Positions 10,272 through 18,423 of a stretch of 64,000 nucleotides of DNA are shown one piece after another. The stretch comes from Corynebacterium sp. zg-331. GTDB lineage: Bacteria > Actinomycetota > Actinomycetes > Mycobacteriales > Mycobacteriaceae. Location of the stretch: NCBI RefSeq assembly GCF_014267345.1, contig NZ_JACMYD010000008.1, forward strand, positions 18,714 to 82,713. The letters run 5' to 3'. Position 1 is the stretch's first letter, and each line of letters starts with the position of its first letter. Position numbers and translations under genes: made by a program. A model generated the notes under the pieces. The model was not told the origin of the DNA. It ran no database searches and saw only the letters and a list, made by a program, of their open reading frames with translations.

Positions 10272-11552
10272 CTAGCGCCGGTGGTGGGCGGGGGAAGAGG
10301 CGGCGGACCCGGCGGGGGAGCGCAGGGCGCTGAGCTGCATGAGGACCCCGGCGGCGGGGCCGGAGATCAGCGCCAGGGGAATGGTGCGCAGGGGGTCGGT
10401 GCCCCACCACAACACCGCACACACCATGCCGGAGGCGATCAACCAGCCCGCCACGTAGAGGCGGTGGCGCTCGGCGGCGATGCTGGCGGCCCCGGTGATC
10501 ATGAGCACGCCGGTGCACGAGGAGGCGAAGGTCAGGGCGGCGAGCAGCGGGCCGGGCACGGCGTAGGCGGGGTCGTGATCCCAGCCCACCGCGAGGATCC
10601 ACGGCCCGACCAGCCACGCCAGCGTGGCCCCGAGGAATCCCACCGCCAGCACGGCGGCGGCCGGGCCCAGCGCGGCCTGGCGCATCCGCTCGCGGTGCCG
10701 CACGAAATAGACGATCAGCGCGGACTGGAACCGCTGAAGCGGCACCAGGATGGGCGCGCGGGTGAGCGAGACCGCCAGCATGATGCCGGTGAGCGCCACC
10801 TCGGTGTCGGTATCCGGTTCCTCCATGGTCGCGTTGATGAGGGGGGCGATGCCGGTGATGATGGCCGCGGAGGCCCCCGTGGCCATCATGGCGGAGGTGG
10901 CGCGCCGGGCGAAGCCACCCAGGCCGATCGGCAGCGGGCGGCGGGCCGCGGCGCGCGCGGCGGGGTCGGCCGCGAGGATGATAAGCCAACTGAGGCTGCC
11001 GATCACCGTGACAACGAGGAACGGCAGGAGCCGCCAGTGCAGGAGCGCGGCGAGGCCCACCAGTAGGAAGCGAACCCCGGAATCCAGGGCGATGAGGCGG
11101 GCGTAGGAGGGCCATCGCTCCCAGCCGGAGAGCACCCCGGAGAGCACCGCCTGGAAGGCATACAGTGCCAACCCCAGGGCGAGCAGGCCGCTGCCGGCCA
11201 TGCTGTGCTCGCCGGCGATCACGCGCGGTGCCCAGAGCGGCTCGGTCAGCAGGCTCAGCGCGGCGGCGGTGAGCCCCACGAGGAGGGCGACGTGCCAGTG
11301 GGCGAAGGTGCGCCTGGCGACGCCCTCGTGGTCGGGCTCGGCGCTTTCCCCCGGGTGGTTCTGCCGGTGCGCGGAGGTCGCGCGCGTGGTCTCCTGCATG
11401 AGGCCGTCGAGTACGCCGGTGCAGGCGAAAAAGAGCCCCCAGTAGGCCTGGAAGAGCTTGGCAGCCTCCTCGTCGAGCGTGCGGGTTCCGATGATGATGA
11501 CGAGGAAGCCGGAAAGAGCAGCAAAAATGGTGGCTGCGCTGAGGGATCTCAA
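10272..11552 (-). CDS. Polysaccharide flippase-like multi-spanning membrane protein
   Basis: About 426 aa with roughly 11-12 membrane helices and few charged loops, in the general style of Wzx/MATE-type flippases that move lipid-linked glycans across the membrane. No catalytic motif. I prefer the TTG start at 11552, which has AGGAG 7 nt upstream and begins directly before the first membrane helix (RSLSAATIFAALSGFLVIIIG). An ATG at 11621 would add a basic 23-residue lead with no ribosome site. First gene of the minus-strand glycan cluster that continues with two GT2 genes and DUF2304. Confidence 0.72.
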   Translation of the reverse strand: MRSLSAATIFAALSGFLVIIIGTRTLDEEAAKLFQAYWGLFFACTGVLDGLMQETTRATSAHRQNHPGESAEPDHEGVARRTFAHWHVALLVGLTAAALSLLTEPLWAPRVIAGEHSMAGSGLLALGLALYAFQAVLSGVLSGWERWPSYARLIALDSGVRFLLVGLAALLHWRLLPFLVVTVIGSLSWLIILAADPAARAAARRPLPIGLGGFARRATSAMMATGASAAIITGIAPLINATMEEPDTDTEVALTGIMLAVSLTRAPILVPLQRFQSALIVYFVRHRERMRQAALGPAAAVLAVGFLGATLAWLVGPWILAVGWDHDPAYAVPGPLLAALTFASSCTGVLMITGAASIAAERHRLYVAGWLIASGMVCAVLWWGTDPLRTIPLALISGPAAGVLMQLSALRSPAGSAASSPAHHRR

Positions 11553-11806
11553 CGATACACTCCTGAACCTATGGCGGTTGGGGAAGCGGGGTAAGTGGAG
11601 GGTAACATCGCGGGTAATCATACGCGCGGGAAATTTTTCCTGGGCGGGGCCTGTAGCACTTGCGCAGCGGAAGATGTCTGCTAACTTATAGAGCATATTC
11701 TTCCTGAGCGGCCTCACTGAGTGGATAGTGCAGCGGGTCGTTAGTAGAGTGTTAAGCCAGGTTGTGCCGTAGGTGCGGCCGCAACAAGACGAAAGTGAAC
11801 ACGAGC

Positions 11807-12295
11807 ATGCTGAAAATGAAGAAGCTTACTGCCGGTTTCGCCGCTGGGCTTTGTGCTCTGGCGGCTGGTGTTACCCCGGCCCACGCGGCCACCTCGATGT
11901 ACGGGGAAGACGGCTCTTACTCCTACGTTGCCCGCTACATCATGATGGTGCCTACCGACGTGGTGATTTCCGTGGCGGAGATTTTTGACAACGGTTCCTC
12001 TTCCTCGGAGGCTCCGGTGGAGGCCGAGGCTCCCGCCGAGGCGGAGACCACGACCAACGCCACCGAAGCCGCTGAGGCCGACTACACCGCAGGCGTCGAG
12101 CTGAGCAGCCTGGCCGAGGGGGATACTTTCGCTAGCCAGATGGTAGAGCTTGTGGGCAAGACCATCGACAACATGACGAGCAGCAAGGCGCGCGGCGGAC
12201 GGATCAACGCCGTGACCACCTATGACGACGGCACTGTCCTCAGCTTCACCAAGGAAGCCGGTGCCGCCGAGTACAAGCTCGTGGGAATCGAATAG
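11807..12295 (+). CDS. Small exported protein of unknown function
   Basis: 162-aa protein with a clear Sec signal peptide (KKLTAGFAAGLCALAAG, cleavage probably after AHA at about residue 30). The mature part has an aromatic start (MYGEDGSYSYVARYIMMVPTD), a low-complexity Ala/Glu linker at about 70-95 (EAPVEAEAPAEAETTT) and a short C-terminal domain that ends TKEAGAAEYKLVGIE. I do not recognise the family. An ATG at 11816 is an equally good start. It is followed by its own strong terminator and then by a sortase-like gene, so it could be a client or partner of that enzyme, although it has no LPxTG signal. Confidence 0.75.
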   Translation: MLKMKKLTAGFAAGLCALAAGVTPAHAATSMYGEDGSYSYVARYIMMVPTDVVISVAEIFDNGSSSSEAPVEAEAPAEAETTTNATEAAEADYTAGVELSSLAEGDTFASQMVELVGKTIDNMTSSKARGGRINAVTTYDDGTVLSFTKEAGAAEYKLVGIE

Positions 12296-12322
12296 CCGTT
12301 ATTTTCCGCACCGAACGCGCGT

Positions 12323-12360
12323 CAAGGGGCACAGCTTTGCGTGGCTGTGCCCCTTGTTTA
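12323..12360 (+). terminator. Rho-independent terminator after the exported-protein gene
   Basis: Perfect 13-bp stem CAAGGGGCACAGC / GCTGTGCCCCTTG with an 8-nt loop, followed by TTTA. Confidence 0.85.
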
Positions 12361-12491
12361 TGCCCGCCGTGCCCGTGGCGGCAGGCCTCGGGGGATGCTT
12401 GCGCCCGCCGGAGGCCTCCAGGATAATGGCTCTTTGGATCGTGCCCAGGGCACAGGAAGCGTCCGCCACATCATCGAGGAAAAGAGAACAC

Positions 12492-13220
12492 ATGAGCAGT
12501 ACGAACAACCTTCCGCCGCAGCCCGGACCATCCAGCTCCGACGCGGATAAGGTCGATGCCGCCGAGCAGAAAAAGCGCTGGCCCGCGGTGCTCGTTGGCG
12601 TGGCGATCTTTGCGGTCATCGTCATCGCCGCGGCATGGGTTCTCCTTGCCGGAGGCAAGGACGGGGACGATGAGGCACCCGATACCGCCGTCTCGGCCCC
12701 GAACAGCGCCTATGTGGACGACTCCGGCGAGCAGGAACACGAGCTCGAGATGGCACCGGGGGAGTCCGATGACGTCTCCGAGATGCAGCTCGCCGTGGGC
12801 GACGAGGAACCCGCGCCCGTTGATCCCATCCAGGTGACGGACGACGGCGCCCTCATCCCGCCGCAGGACGTGTCCCGCCTGGGGTGGTATTCGGCCTCGG
12901 CCGTGCCCGGAGACAAGGGCAACGTGGGCTCCTCTGTGATCACCGGGCACGTGAACTTTGCGGGCCAGGGCGAGGGCTACGCCGCGAAGTTCGTGAAGCT
13001 GAAGAAGGACGACACCATCACCATCACCGTCAACGGCGAGGAGCGCACGTTCCGGGTGACGCAGGATCCCTATCACGTGACCAAGGGCGCCGACTTCTCC
13101 GACGTGATGGACGATATGGATGGGGAAAACCGCGTGGTGCTGGTGACCTGCGGCGGCGAGTTCGTCGGCGGCCAGTTGGGTTACGCGGACAACGTCCTCA
13201 CGATCGCCGAGCCGGTCTAA
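12492..13220 (+). CDS. Class F-like sortase (possible loss of catalytic Arg)
   Basis: 242-aa protein: hydrophilic cytosolic lead (1-28), one membrane helix (about 31-53), an acidic stalk (55-115) and a sortase beta-barrel. The catalytic His153 is in ITGHVNF and Cys220 in LVTCGGEF, both in the class E/F context. The third residue, an Arg normally found just after the TC motif near YxxN, is not seen: the segment reads GGQLGYADNVLTI. It may anchor or cleave surface proteins, or have another role if inactive. The start follows GAGGAAAAG. A strong terminator follows, so it is transcribed alone. Confidence 0.8.
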   Translation: MSSTNNLPPQPGPSSSDADKVDAAEQKKRWPAVLVGVAIFAVIVIAAAWVLLAGGKDGDDEAPDTAVSAPNSAYVDDSGEQEHELEMAPGESDDVSEMQLAVGDEEPAPVDPIQVTDDGALIPPQDVSRLGWYSASAVPGDKGNVGSSVITGHVNFAGQGEGYAAKFVKLKKDDTITITVNGEERTFRVTQDPYHVTKGADFSDVMDDMDGENRVVLVTCGGEFVGGQLGYADNVLTIAEPV

Positions 13221-13237
13221 GCTCCGCCCGCCGCCGG

Positions 13238-13283
13238 GATCCCCCGCGCCGCCTCCCGCGAGGCCGCGCGGGGGATCTTTTTA
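13238..13283 (+). terminator. Rho-independent terminator after the sortase gene
   Basis: Perfect 12-bp stem GATCCCCCGCGC / GCGCGGGGGATC followed by TTTTTA. Confidence 0.9.
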
Positions 13284-13349
13284 TAGCGGAAAGGCCCCGC
13301 AGCCGGAGGGAAAGGGGGTGCGGGGCCCAGGGGGGCGCGTGGCGGGTGC

Positions 13350-14450
13350 CTAGGCGATCCCGAGGCCGCGCGCAAAGGTGGGCCAGGAGGCGCGCAGGTC
13401 CTGCTGCCAGTAGCCCCAGGAGTGGGTGCCGGTGTTGTGGAAGTTGAAGTCCGCGGGGATATTTAAGGAATCCATCTTGGCCTTCAGGTTGTGGGTGCAC
13501 ACGTTGGTGCCGCCCTCGATGATCCCACCCAGGCCGATCGTTTGGGCCATGGCCCAGGCCTTCTGCACGTCGGTGTAGTCCTTGAATCGGGGGCCGTGGG
13601 GCATGTCATTTTCCCCGGCGGTGCCGGAGCCGTTAGAGACGTACACCTGCGTTCCCGCGAGCTTATCGGCGTTGAGCAGGGCGTCGTTATAGCGATTGAT
13701 TTCGCCGCCGCGCTCGCCCCACATCTTCTCGAAGGAAAGGCCCGTGAAGCTGTTGTGATCCAGGGTCAGCGCCACGGAAGCGTAGCCCAGGGGAGTGGAG
13801 GTCTCGGCGCAGCCGGAGAAGGACCCCACGGCGTCGTAGAAGCCGGGATTGTGCTGGGCCAGCAGCAGGGAGGAGGTGGCGGACATGGACATGCCGGCGA
13901 TGGCGCGCTGGCCGTTGGCGTGGAGGTATTCCTCCATGGGGCCGGGGAGTTCCTTGGTGAGGAAGGTTTCCCACTTCTGCGCCCCGCCCAGGGCGGCGAC
14001 GTCCTCGATCCAGTCCGTGTAGTAGGAGAACTGACCGGCCATCGGGATCACCACGTTGATCCCCTTGTCCAGGTAGAACTCGATGACATCGGTCTGCTGT
14101 ATCCAGTTGGCGGTGCCCTCGCCGCCGTCGCCGCCGTTGAGCAGGTAGAGGGTGGGGGCACCGGGGCGATCCGCCTTGATGAGCGCGAGCGGCACGCGAC
14201 GGTTCATGGCGGGGGACGAGGCGCTGACTTCCTCCACGCGCTCACCGTACTCCCGCACGATCGTGCGCCAGAGCGGGGAGCCCTCCGGTGCGGGGCCGGG
14301 AACGGGGGTGATGGTGGCGGGGGCGGTCTCCCCGGCCACCTGCGCGGCGGTGAGTTCCGCGGCCTGCGCGGGGGTGATCGCGGTGAGCGTCGCGGCAGCG
14401 ATGGCGGTGACCATGGCAGGGGCGGCGAGGGCGGTCTTCAGGAACTTCAT
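13350..14450 (-). CDS. Secreted trehalose mycolyltransferase (antigen 85 / PS1 esterase family)
   Basis: 366-aa alpha/beta-hydrolase that moves mycolic acids between trehalose, arabinogalactan and, for some paralogues, proteins in the outer membrane. A Sec signal peptide (1-30, ends AQA) precedes the esterase-D-type core: PTLYLLNGGDGG, VVIPMAGQFSYYTDW and the nucleophile elbow AGMSMSA with Ser188. The C-terminal His is in NTGTHSWGYW. Start 14450 follows AAGGG and gives the proper signal peptide. Upstream and convergent in function lies a Ser-rich repeat protein on the same strand, which may be a substrate; that link is inference. Confidence 0.93.
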   Translation of the reverse strand: MKFLKTALAAPAMVTAIAAATLTAITPAQAAELTAAQVAGETAPATITPVPGPAPEGSPLWRTIVREYGERVEEVSASSPAMNRRVPLALIKADRPGAPTLYLLNGGDGGEGTANWIQQTDVIEFYLDKGINVVIPMAGQFSYYTDWIEDVAALGGAQKWETFLTKELPGPMEEYLHANGQRAIAGMSMSATSSLLLAQHNPGFYDAVGSFSGCAETSTPLGYASVALTLDHNSFTGLSFEKMWGERGGEINRYNDALLNADKLAGTQVYVSNGSGTAGENDMPHGPRFKDYTDVQKAWAMAQTIGLGGIIEGGTNVCTHNLKAKMDSLNIPADFNFHNTGTHSWGYWQQDLRASWPTFARGLGIA

Positions 14451-14507
14451 GGTGTAACCCTTGGGTGAAATTATGTGCGTGGGGTGAAAATGCTGGGTAA
14501 ACAGGGA

Positions 14508-14535
14508 AAACCCCGGCGGGAGTCCGCCAGGGTTT
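14508..14535 (-). terminator. Terminator after the repeat-protein gene
   Basis: 12-bp stem with one G-T pair (AAACCCTGGCGG / CCGCCGGGGTTT on the minus strand) followed by a short T run. Separates the repeat-protein gene from the mycolyltransferase gene. Confidence 0.7.
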
Positions 14536-14567
14536 CCTCTTCGGGCCATAGTGGCACGATCCGCAGA

Positions 14568-15335
14568 TTAGACGGACTGCGGGATGTCCGGGAGGTTCAG
14601 CTCGCCGTCCAGGTTCAGATCCAGCAGATCGGAGAGATCCAGATCCAGCACGTCGGAGGAACCGTTGTTGCCGGAAAGCTCGGTCAGATCCGCGAGGTCG
14701 GTGGAGCCGTTATCCCCGGAGGAGAGCTCGGAAAAGTCACCGAGGAAGTCGGTGGAACCCTGGTTGTCGCCGGAGGACAGCTCGCTCAGGAAGTTGGAGG
14801 AGCCGTTATCCCCGGAGGAGAGCTCGGAAAAGTCACCCAGGAAATCGGTGGAGAGCTGGTTGTCGCCGGAGGACAGCTCAGAGATGTCGCCGAAGAAGTC
14901 GGTGGAGAACTCGCCCTGGTTGTCGCCGGAGGACAGCTCGCTCAGGAAGTTGGAAGAACCGAAGTCGTTGTCGCCGGAGGAGAGCTCGGAGATGTCCAGG
15001 TCACCAAAGAGATCGGTGGAGAACTCGCCCTGGCTGTCCCCGGTGGAGAGCTCGGAGATGTCACCGAAGAAGTCGGTGGAGCCCTGGTTATCGCCGGTGG
15101 AGAGCTCGCTCAGGAAGTCGGAGGAGCCGTTATCCCCGGAGGACAGGTCACCGAAGGAAGAGCCCAGGTCGCCGACCTCAATGTTCTCAGGGAGGGTGAG
15201 CTGCGGGGTCAGATTGATATCCGGGAGGTTCGGCAGCTCGATGTTCGGCAGCTGAAGGCCGCCGGTGCGCAGCTGAACGAGCAGGTCACCGATGGGGCCC
15301 TGAACGAACTCTTTGATTTGCAGCAGGAAATCCAT
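14568..15335 (-). CDS. Serine/aspartate-rich tandem-repeat protein without signal peptide
   Basis: 255 aa. Residues 1-24 form an amphipathic start (MDFLLQIKEFVQGPIGDLL), 27-58 are Leu/Pro/Asn-rich (LQLPNIELPNLPDINL), and 63-224 are about ten copies of (D/E)LS(S/T)GDN, spaced 14-22 residues apart by linkers such as STDFLGDFS. The tail (227-255) is Leu/Asp-rich (DLDLSDLLDLNLDGELNLPD). It is very acidic with only two basic residues, both near the N-terminus. No Sec or Tat signal, no lipobox and no membrane helix. The ATG at 15335 follows AAGGAGT. I do not recognise a family. Corynebacterial PorA/PorH also lack signal peptides and are mycoloylated on Ser in the outer membrane; the neighbouring mycolyltransferase makes that a testable idea. 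Confidence 0.85.
   Translation of the reverse strand: MDFLLQIKEFVQGPIGDLLVQLRTGGLQLPNIELPNLPDINLTPQLTLPENIEVGDLGSSFGDLSSGDNGSSDFLSELSTGDNQGSTDFFGDISELSTGDSQGEFSTDLFGDLDISELSSGDNDFGSSNFLSELSSGDNQGEFSTDFFGDISELSSGDNQLSTDFLGDFSELSSGDNGSSNFLSELSSGDNQGSTDFLGDFSELSSGDNGSTDLADLTELSGNNGSSDVLDLDLSDLLDLNLDGELNLPDIPQSV
14664..15149 (-). repeat. Coding tandem repeats (ELSSGDN units)
   Basis: DNA encoding residues 63-224 of the repeat protein. Motifs start at residues 63, 77, 95, 117, 133, 153, 171, 185, 203 and 219; the last is a variant (ELSGNN). Near-identical DNA blocks such as GGAGGAGAGCTCGGA recur, so the copy number is likely to vary between strains. Confidence 0.85.
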
Positions 15336-15690
15336 GTGTAGAAGTACTCCTTGATAGCCCTGGGCTGGAACAGTTGGGTGCAGCCTAACAGGGCTGGCAC
15401 CATCACGCAATGGTAACGCGCGACCGCGCAGCGATCTTGACGGCGACGTGGAGGGCCCGTGCAGGCAGGGGGGTACTTAGGGACGTATAGGGGGGTGGCC
15501 GTCGCGGTATCGGGGATGAATGACGCAGGGAATCGTCTCCGCAATGGAGATGTACTTCATTTATTATTGATATTGTGATGGTTTTGCCGCGATGGGCGGG
15601 GTGAGGGCGCTATGCCCCCGTTAGGGGGTGGCGTATCCTCATCGGTGACGATGCCTCCCCGCGAGGTTAGATGAGAGAAAGGAACGCTCC
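15336..15690. other. Divergent intergenic region between repeat protein and 36-aa peptide gene
   Basis: 355 bp with no larger gene. It should hold back-to-back promoters. Visible: a CCCCC-GTTA-GGGGG hairpin at 15615-15628, an AT-rich patch (TTTATTATTGATATTG) near 15560, and a good ribosome site (AGAAAGGA) for the plus-strand peptide. No -35/-10 pair stands out on either strand. Confidence 0.6.
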
Positions 15691-15801
15691 ATGACTCCCC
15701 TGGAAAACCTCACCGTGACCATCAGCGATGTCCTGGGTCAGGCGGTTCATCTCGGCTCCTCCAACATCGCGGAGCTGTCCCTGGTGCTCCACCTCTTCTA
15801 G
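15691..15801 (+). CDS. 36-aa hydrophobic/amphipathic peptide
   Basis: Short gene starting ATG with AGAAAGGA upstream. The peptide starts [16 protein letters not shown] and ends [10 protein letters not shown]; it has no signal peptide and alternates hydrophobic and polar residues. Size and character recall the PorA/PorH-type channel peptides of corynebacteria (45-60 aa, no signal peptide, mycoloylated Ser), and the divergent neighbour is the Ser-rich repeat protein. Sequence identity to those peptides is not evident, so the assignment is only a suggestion. Confidence 0.5.
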   Translation: MTPLENLTVTISDVLGQAVHLGSSNIAELSLVLHLF

Positions 15802-15857
15802 GGATCGGCCGGGGCCGTCGGGGCGGCGCGTGCGCTCTTTCCGTATTCTATAGAGCC

Positions 15858-17267
15858 ATGAGCGATCATTTTGATGTTGTAGTCCTCGGTGCTGGCCCCG
15901 GCGGATACGTTGCCGCCATCCGCGCTGCTCAGCTGGGTAAAAAGGTGGCGGTGGTGGAAAAGCAGTATTGGGGCGGAGTCTGCCTCAACGTTGGCTGTAT
16001 CCCGTCTAAGTCCCTGCTCAAGAACGCCGAGGTGGCCCACATCTTCCACAAGGAGTCCAAGACCTTCGGTATCTCGGGGGAGGTCTCCTTCGATTTCGGT
16101 GCGGCCCACCAGCGCTCCCGCAAGGTCTCCGCGGGGATCGTCAAGGGCGTGCACTACCTGATGAAGAAGAACTCCATCACGGAGATCGATGGCCTGGGCT
16201 CCTTCAAGGATGCCTCGACCATTGAGGTCGTCGAGGGCAAGGACGCCGGCAAGGTCGTGACCTTCGACGACGTCATCATCGCCACGGGTTCTGTGGTGCG
16301 CACCCTGCCGGGGGTGGAGCTTTCCCAGAACGTGGTGTCTTTCGAGGAGCAGATCCTCAACGAGGAGCTTCCGGAGAAGATGGTGGTGGTCGGTGGCGGC
16401 GCCATCGGCATGGAGTTCGCCTACGTCTTGGCGAACTACGGCGTGGAGATCACCATCGTGGAGTTCATGGATCGCGTGCTGCCTAACGAGGAGCCCGAGG
16501 TGTCCAAGGAGATCGCCAAGCAGTACAAGAAGCTAGGCGTCAAGCTACTCACCGGTTATAAGACCACCGCGGTGCGCGATAACGGTTCCTCGGTGGACGT
16601 GGACGTGGAGTCGAAGGACGGCGCGAAGAAAGACACCCTCACCGTGGATCGCGTGCTGGTGTCCGTGGGCTTTGCCCCGCGCACCGAGGGCTACGGCCTG
16701 GAGAACACGGGCGTCGCGCTCACCGAGCGCGGGGCGATCGATATCGACGAGCGCATGCGCACCAACGTCGAGCACATCTACGCCATCGGTGACGTGACGG
16801 CCAAGCTCCAGCTCGCCCACGTGGCCGAGGCGCAGGGCGTGGTGGCCGCCGAGACTATCGCCGGGGCGGAGACCCAGGAGCTGGGCGACTACATGATGAT
16901 GCCCCGCGCCACCTTCTGCAATCCCCAGGTGGCGTCCTTCGGCTACACCGAGGCTGCGGCCAAGGAGAAGTGGCCGGATCGCACGATCAAGACCGCCGTG
17001 TTCCCCTTTAGCGCCAACGGCAAGGCCGCGGGCCTGGCGGAGACGGCCGGCTTCGCCAAGATCGTGGCGGACGCCGAGTACGGCGAGCTGCTGGGTGGCC
17101 ACATGGTGGGGGCAAACGTGTCCGAGATGCTGGCCGAGCTGACGCTGGCGCAGCGCTTCGATCTCACCGCCGCGGAGATCGGCCGGAATGTGCATATTCA
17201 CCCGACCATGTCCGAGGCGCTCAAGGAGGCCGCCGAGGGCATCGAGGGGCATATGATTAACCTGTAA
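15858..17267 (+). CDS. lpd: Dihydrolipoyl dehydrogenase (E3)
   Basis: 469-aa flavoprotein that reoxidises dihydrolipoamide of the pyruvate and 2-oxoglutarate dehydrogenase complexes with NAD. FAD motif [17 protein letters not shown] at residues 10-26, redox disulfide [13 protein letters not shown] (about 39-51), NAD motif [11 protein letters not shown] (about 179-189), second FAD motif IYAIGDVT and the C-terminal HIHPTMSE with the catalytic His-Glu pair. Full length. A strong terminator follows. As in C. glutamicum it lies upstream of the sdh operon. Confidence 0.96.
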   Translation: MSDHFDVVVLGAGPGGYVAAIRAAQLGKKVAVVEKQYWGGVCLNVGCIPSKSLLKNAEVAHIFHKESKTFGISGEVSFDFGAAHQRSRKVSAGIVKGVHYLMKKNSITEIDGLGSFKDASTIEVVEGKDAGKVVTFDDVIIATGSVVRTLPGVELSQNVVSFEEQILNEELPEKMVVVGGGAIGMEFAYVLANYGVEITIVEFMDRVLPNEEPEVSKEIAKQYKKLGVKLLTGYKTTAVRDNGSSVDVDVESKDGAKKDTLTVDRVLVSVGFAPRTEGYGLENTGVALTERGAIDIDERMRTNVEHIYAIGDVTAKLQLAHVAEAQGVVAAETIAGAETQELGDYMMMPRATFCNPQVASFGYTEAAAKEKWPDRTIKTAVFPFSANGKAAGLAETAGFAKIVADAEYGELLGGHMVGANVSEMLAELTLAQRFDLTAAEIGRNVHIHPTMSEALKEAAEGIEGHMINL

Positions 17268-17275
17268 GTCACAGC

Positions 17276-17325
17276 GACACAAAGAGGGGCCGCCCCTGGG
17301 CGACCCCTCTTTGTGTCTCCTTTTC
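17276..17325 (+). terminator. Rho-independent terminator after lpd
   Basis: 14-bp stem GACACAAAGAGGGG / CCCCTCTTTGTGTC around a GC-rich loop, followed by TCCTTTTCTT. Confidence 0.9.
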
Positions 17326-17638
17326 TTCGTGTTTTCTCCGGGGTGACCAGCACCGACAAAAGTTTGACGCCTTACGGGGCTAATGACCCCCGCGCGCCCC
17401 TCTCTGGGAAGATAGAGTGATAAAACTCACCATATTGGGTCTCGATGAATCTTTCGGCAAAGTCTGTGCACCTCGCGGCCGATAAGGCAAACCTCACGTT
17501 GCGTGACCTAGAGGTAACCCTCACCTAAGAAATATCGTCATCACTCGGAGAAAAGCCTTTGTGATGGCCCGGAATCTTCCTGTGGACTGTGAGTTTTGTC
17601 CGCTACCCACTTATGGTTAAGACGACATTGGAGGTGCC
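17326..17638 (+). other. sdhC upstream regulatory region
   Basis: About 310 bp without a gene. A TAGAGT box at about 17413 fits a sigma-A -10. An inverted pair ATCAC-N16-GTGAT lies at about 17540-17565 and a DtxR-like box further upstream. In C. glutamicum this promoter is controlled by carbon and iron regulators (RamA, RamB, RipA and others); I cannot confirm those sites here. Confidence 0.5.
17510..17528 (+). promoter_or_regulatory. DtxR-like iron box upstream of sdhC
   Basis: AGAGGTAACCCTCACCTAA matches 14 of 19 positions of the DtxR consensus TTAGGTTAGCCTAACCTAA, with the right half nearly exact. Iron control of the iron-rich succinate dehydrogenase would make sense. A single motif match is weak evidence. 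Confidence 0.35.
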
Positions 17639-18394
17639 ATGACTGTAAAGAATCCAGACCGTGAGGCAATCCGTCACGGCAAAATCACCGAGGAGCCGCT
17701 GCGGCAGGCTCCGAAAGTTCCCTCGTGGGCGCTCAAGCTTGGCATGGCCGTCACGGGCCTTATCTTTGGCGGCTTCGTGCTCGTGCACATGGTGGGTAAC
17801 CTGAAGCTCTTTCTGCCCGATCATGCGGGCGTGCCCGCCATCAACGAGTACGGCGAGTACCTGCGCACGATCGGCGAGCCGATCTTCCCCCGCGAGTCCA
17901 TCCTGTGGATCTTCCGCATCGTGCTGCTGGCGTCCCTGGTGATTCACATCTACGGGGCCGTCGCGCTGCACGGCCGCTCGCGCCAATCGCGCGGTAAGTT
18001 CCGCCGCACCAATCTGCTGGGCGGGATGAACTCCTTTACCACCCGCACCATGCTGGTCACCGGCGCCGTGCTGTTGCTCTTCATCATCTTCCACATCATG
18101 GATCTCACCCTGGGCGTGGAGCCGGCCGCCAGCGCGGTCTTCGAGCACGGCGAGGTGCGGGCGAACATCATGGCCAGCTTCAGTCGGTGGCCCGTGGCGA
18201 TCTTCTACATCCTGAGCATGGTGATCCTCTTCCTGCACCTCTCCCACGGCATCTGGCTGGCGGTCAGCGACCTCGGCATCACCGGGAAGCGCACCCGCTC
18301 CGTGCTGCTCTTCGTGGCATACCTGGTGCCGGCCGCGGTCGTGCTCGGCAACATCATCATGCCGCTGTCCGTGGCTGCCGGTTGGATCAGTTAA
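17639..18394 (+). CDS. sdhC: Succinate dehydrogenase cytochrome b subunit
   Basis: 251-aa diheme membrane anchor of succinate:menaquinone oxidoreductase. Five membrane helices carry the heme-ligand His residues (for example VLVHMVGNLK, LVIHIYGAVALHG, FIIFHIMDL and LFLHLSHGIW). The long single-subunit type (no SdhD) matches actinobacterial b558 enzymes. The ATG follows TTGGAGG. First gene of the sdhCAB operon, 29 bp before sdhA. Confidence 0.95.
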   Translation: MTVKNPDREAIRHGKITEEPLRQAPKVPSWALKLGMAVTGLIFGGFVLVHMVGNLKLFLPDHAGVPAINEYGEYLRTIGEPIFPRESILWIFRIVLLASLVIHIYGAVALHGRSRQSRGKFRRTNLLGGMNSFTTRTMLVTGAVLLLFIIFHIMDLTLGVEPAASAVFEHGEVRANIMASFSRWPVAIFYILSMVILFLHLSHGIWLAVSDLGITGKRTRSVLLFVAYLVPAAVVLGNIIMPLSVAAGWIS

Positions 18395-18423
18395 GGCAAG
18401 GAAGAAGGGTGAAAGGATTCAAG

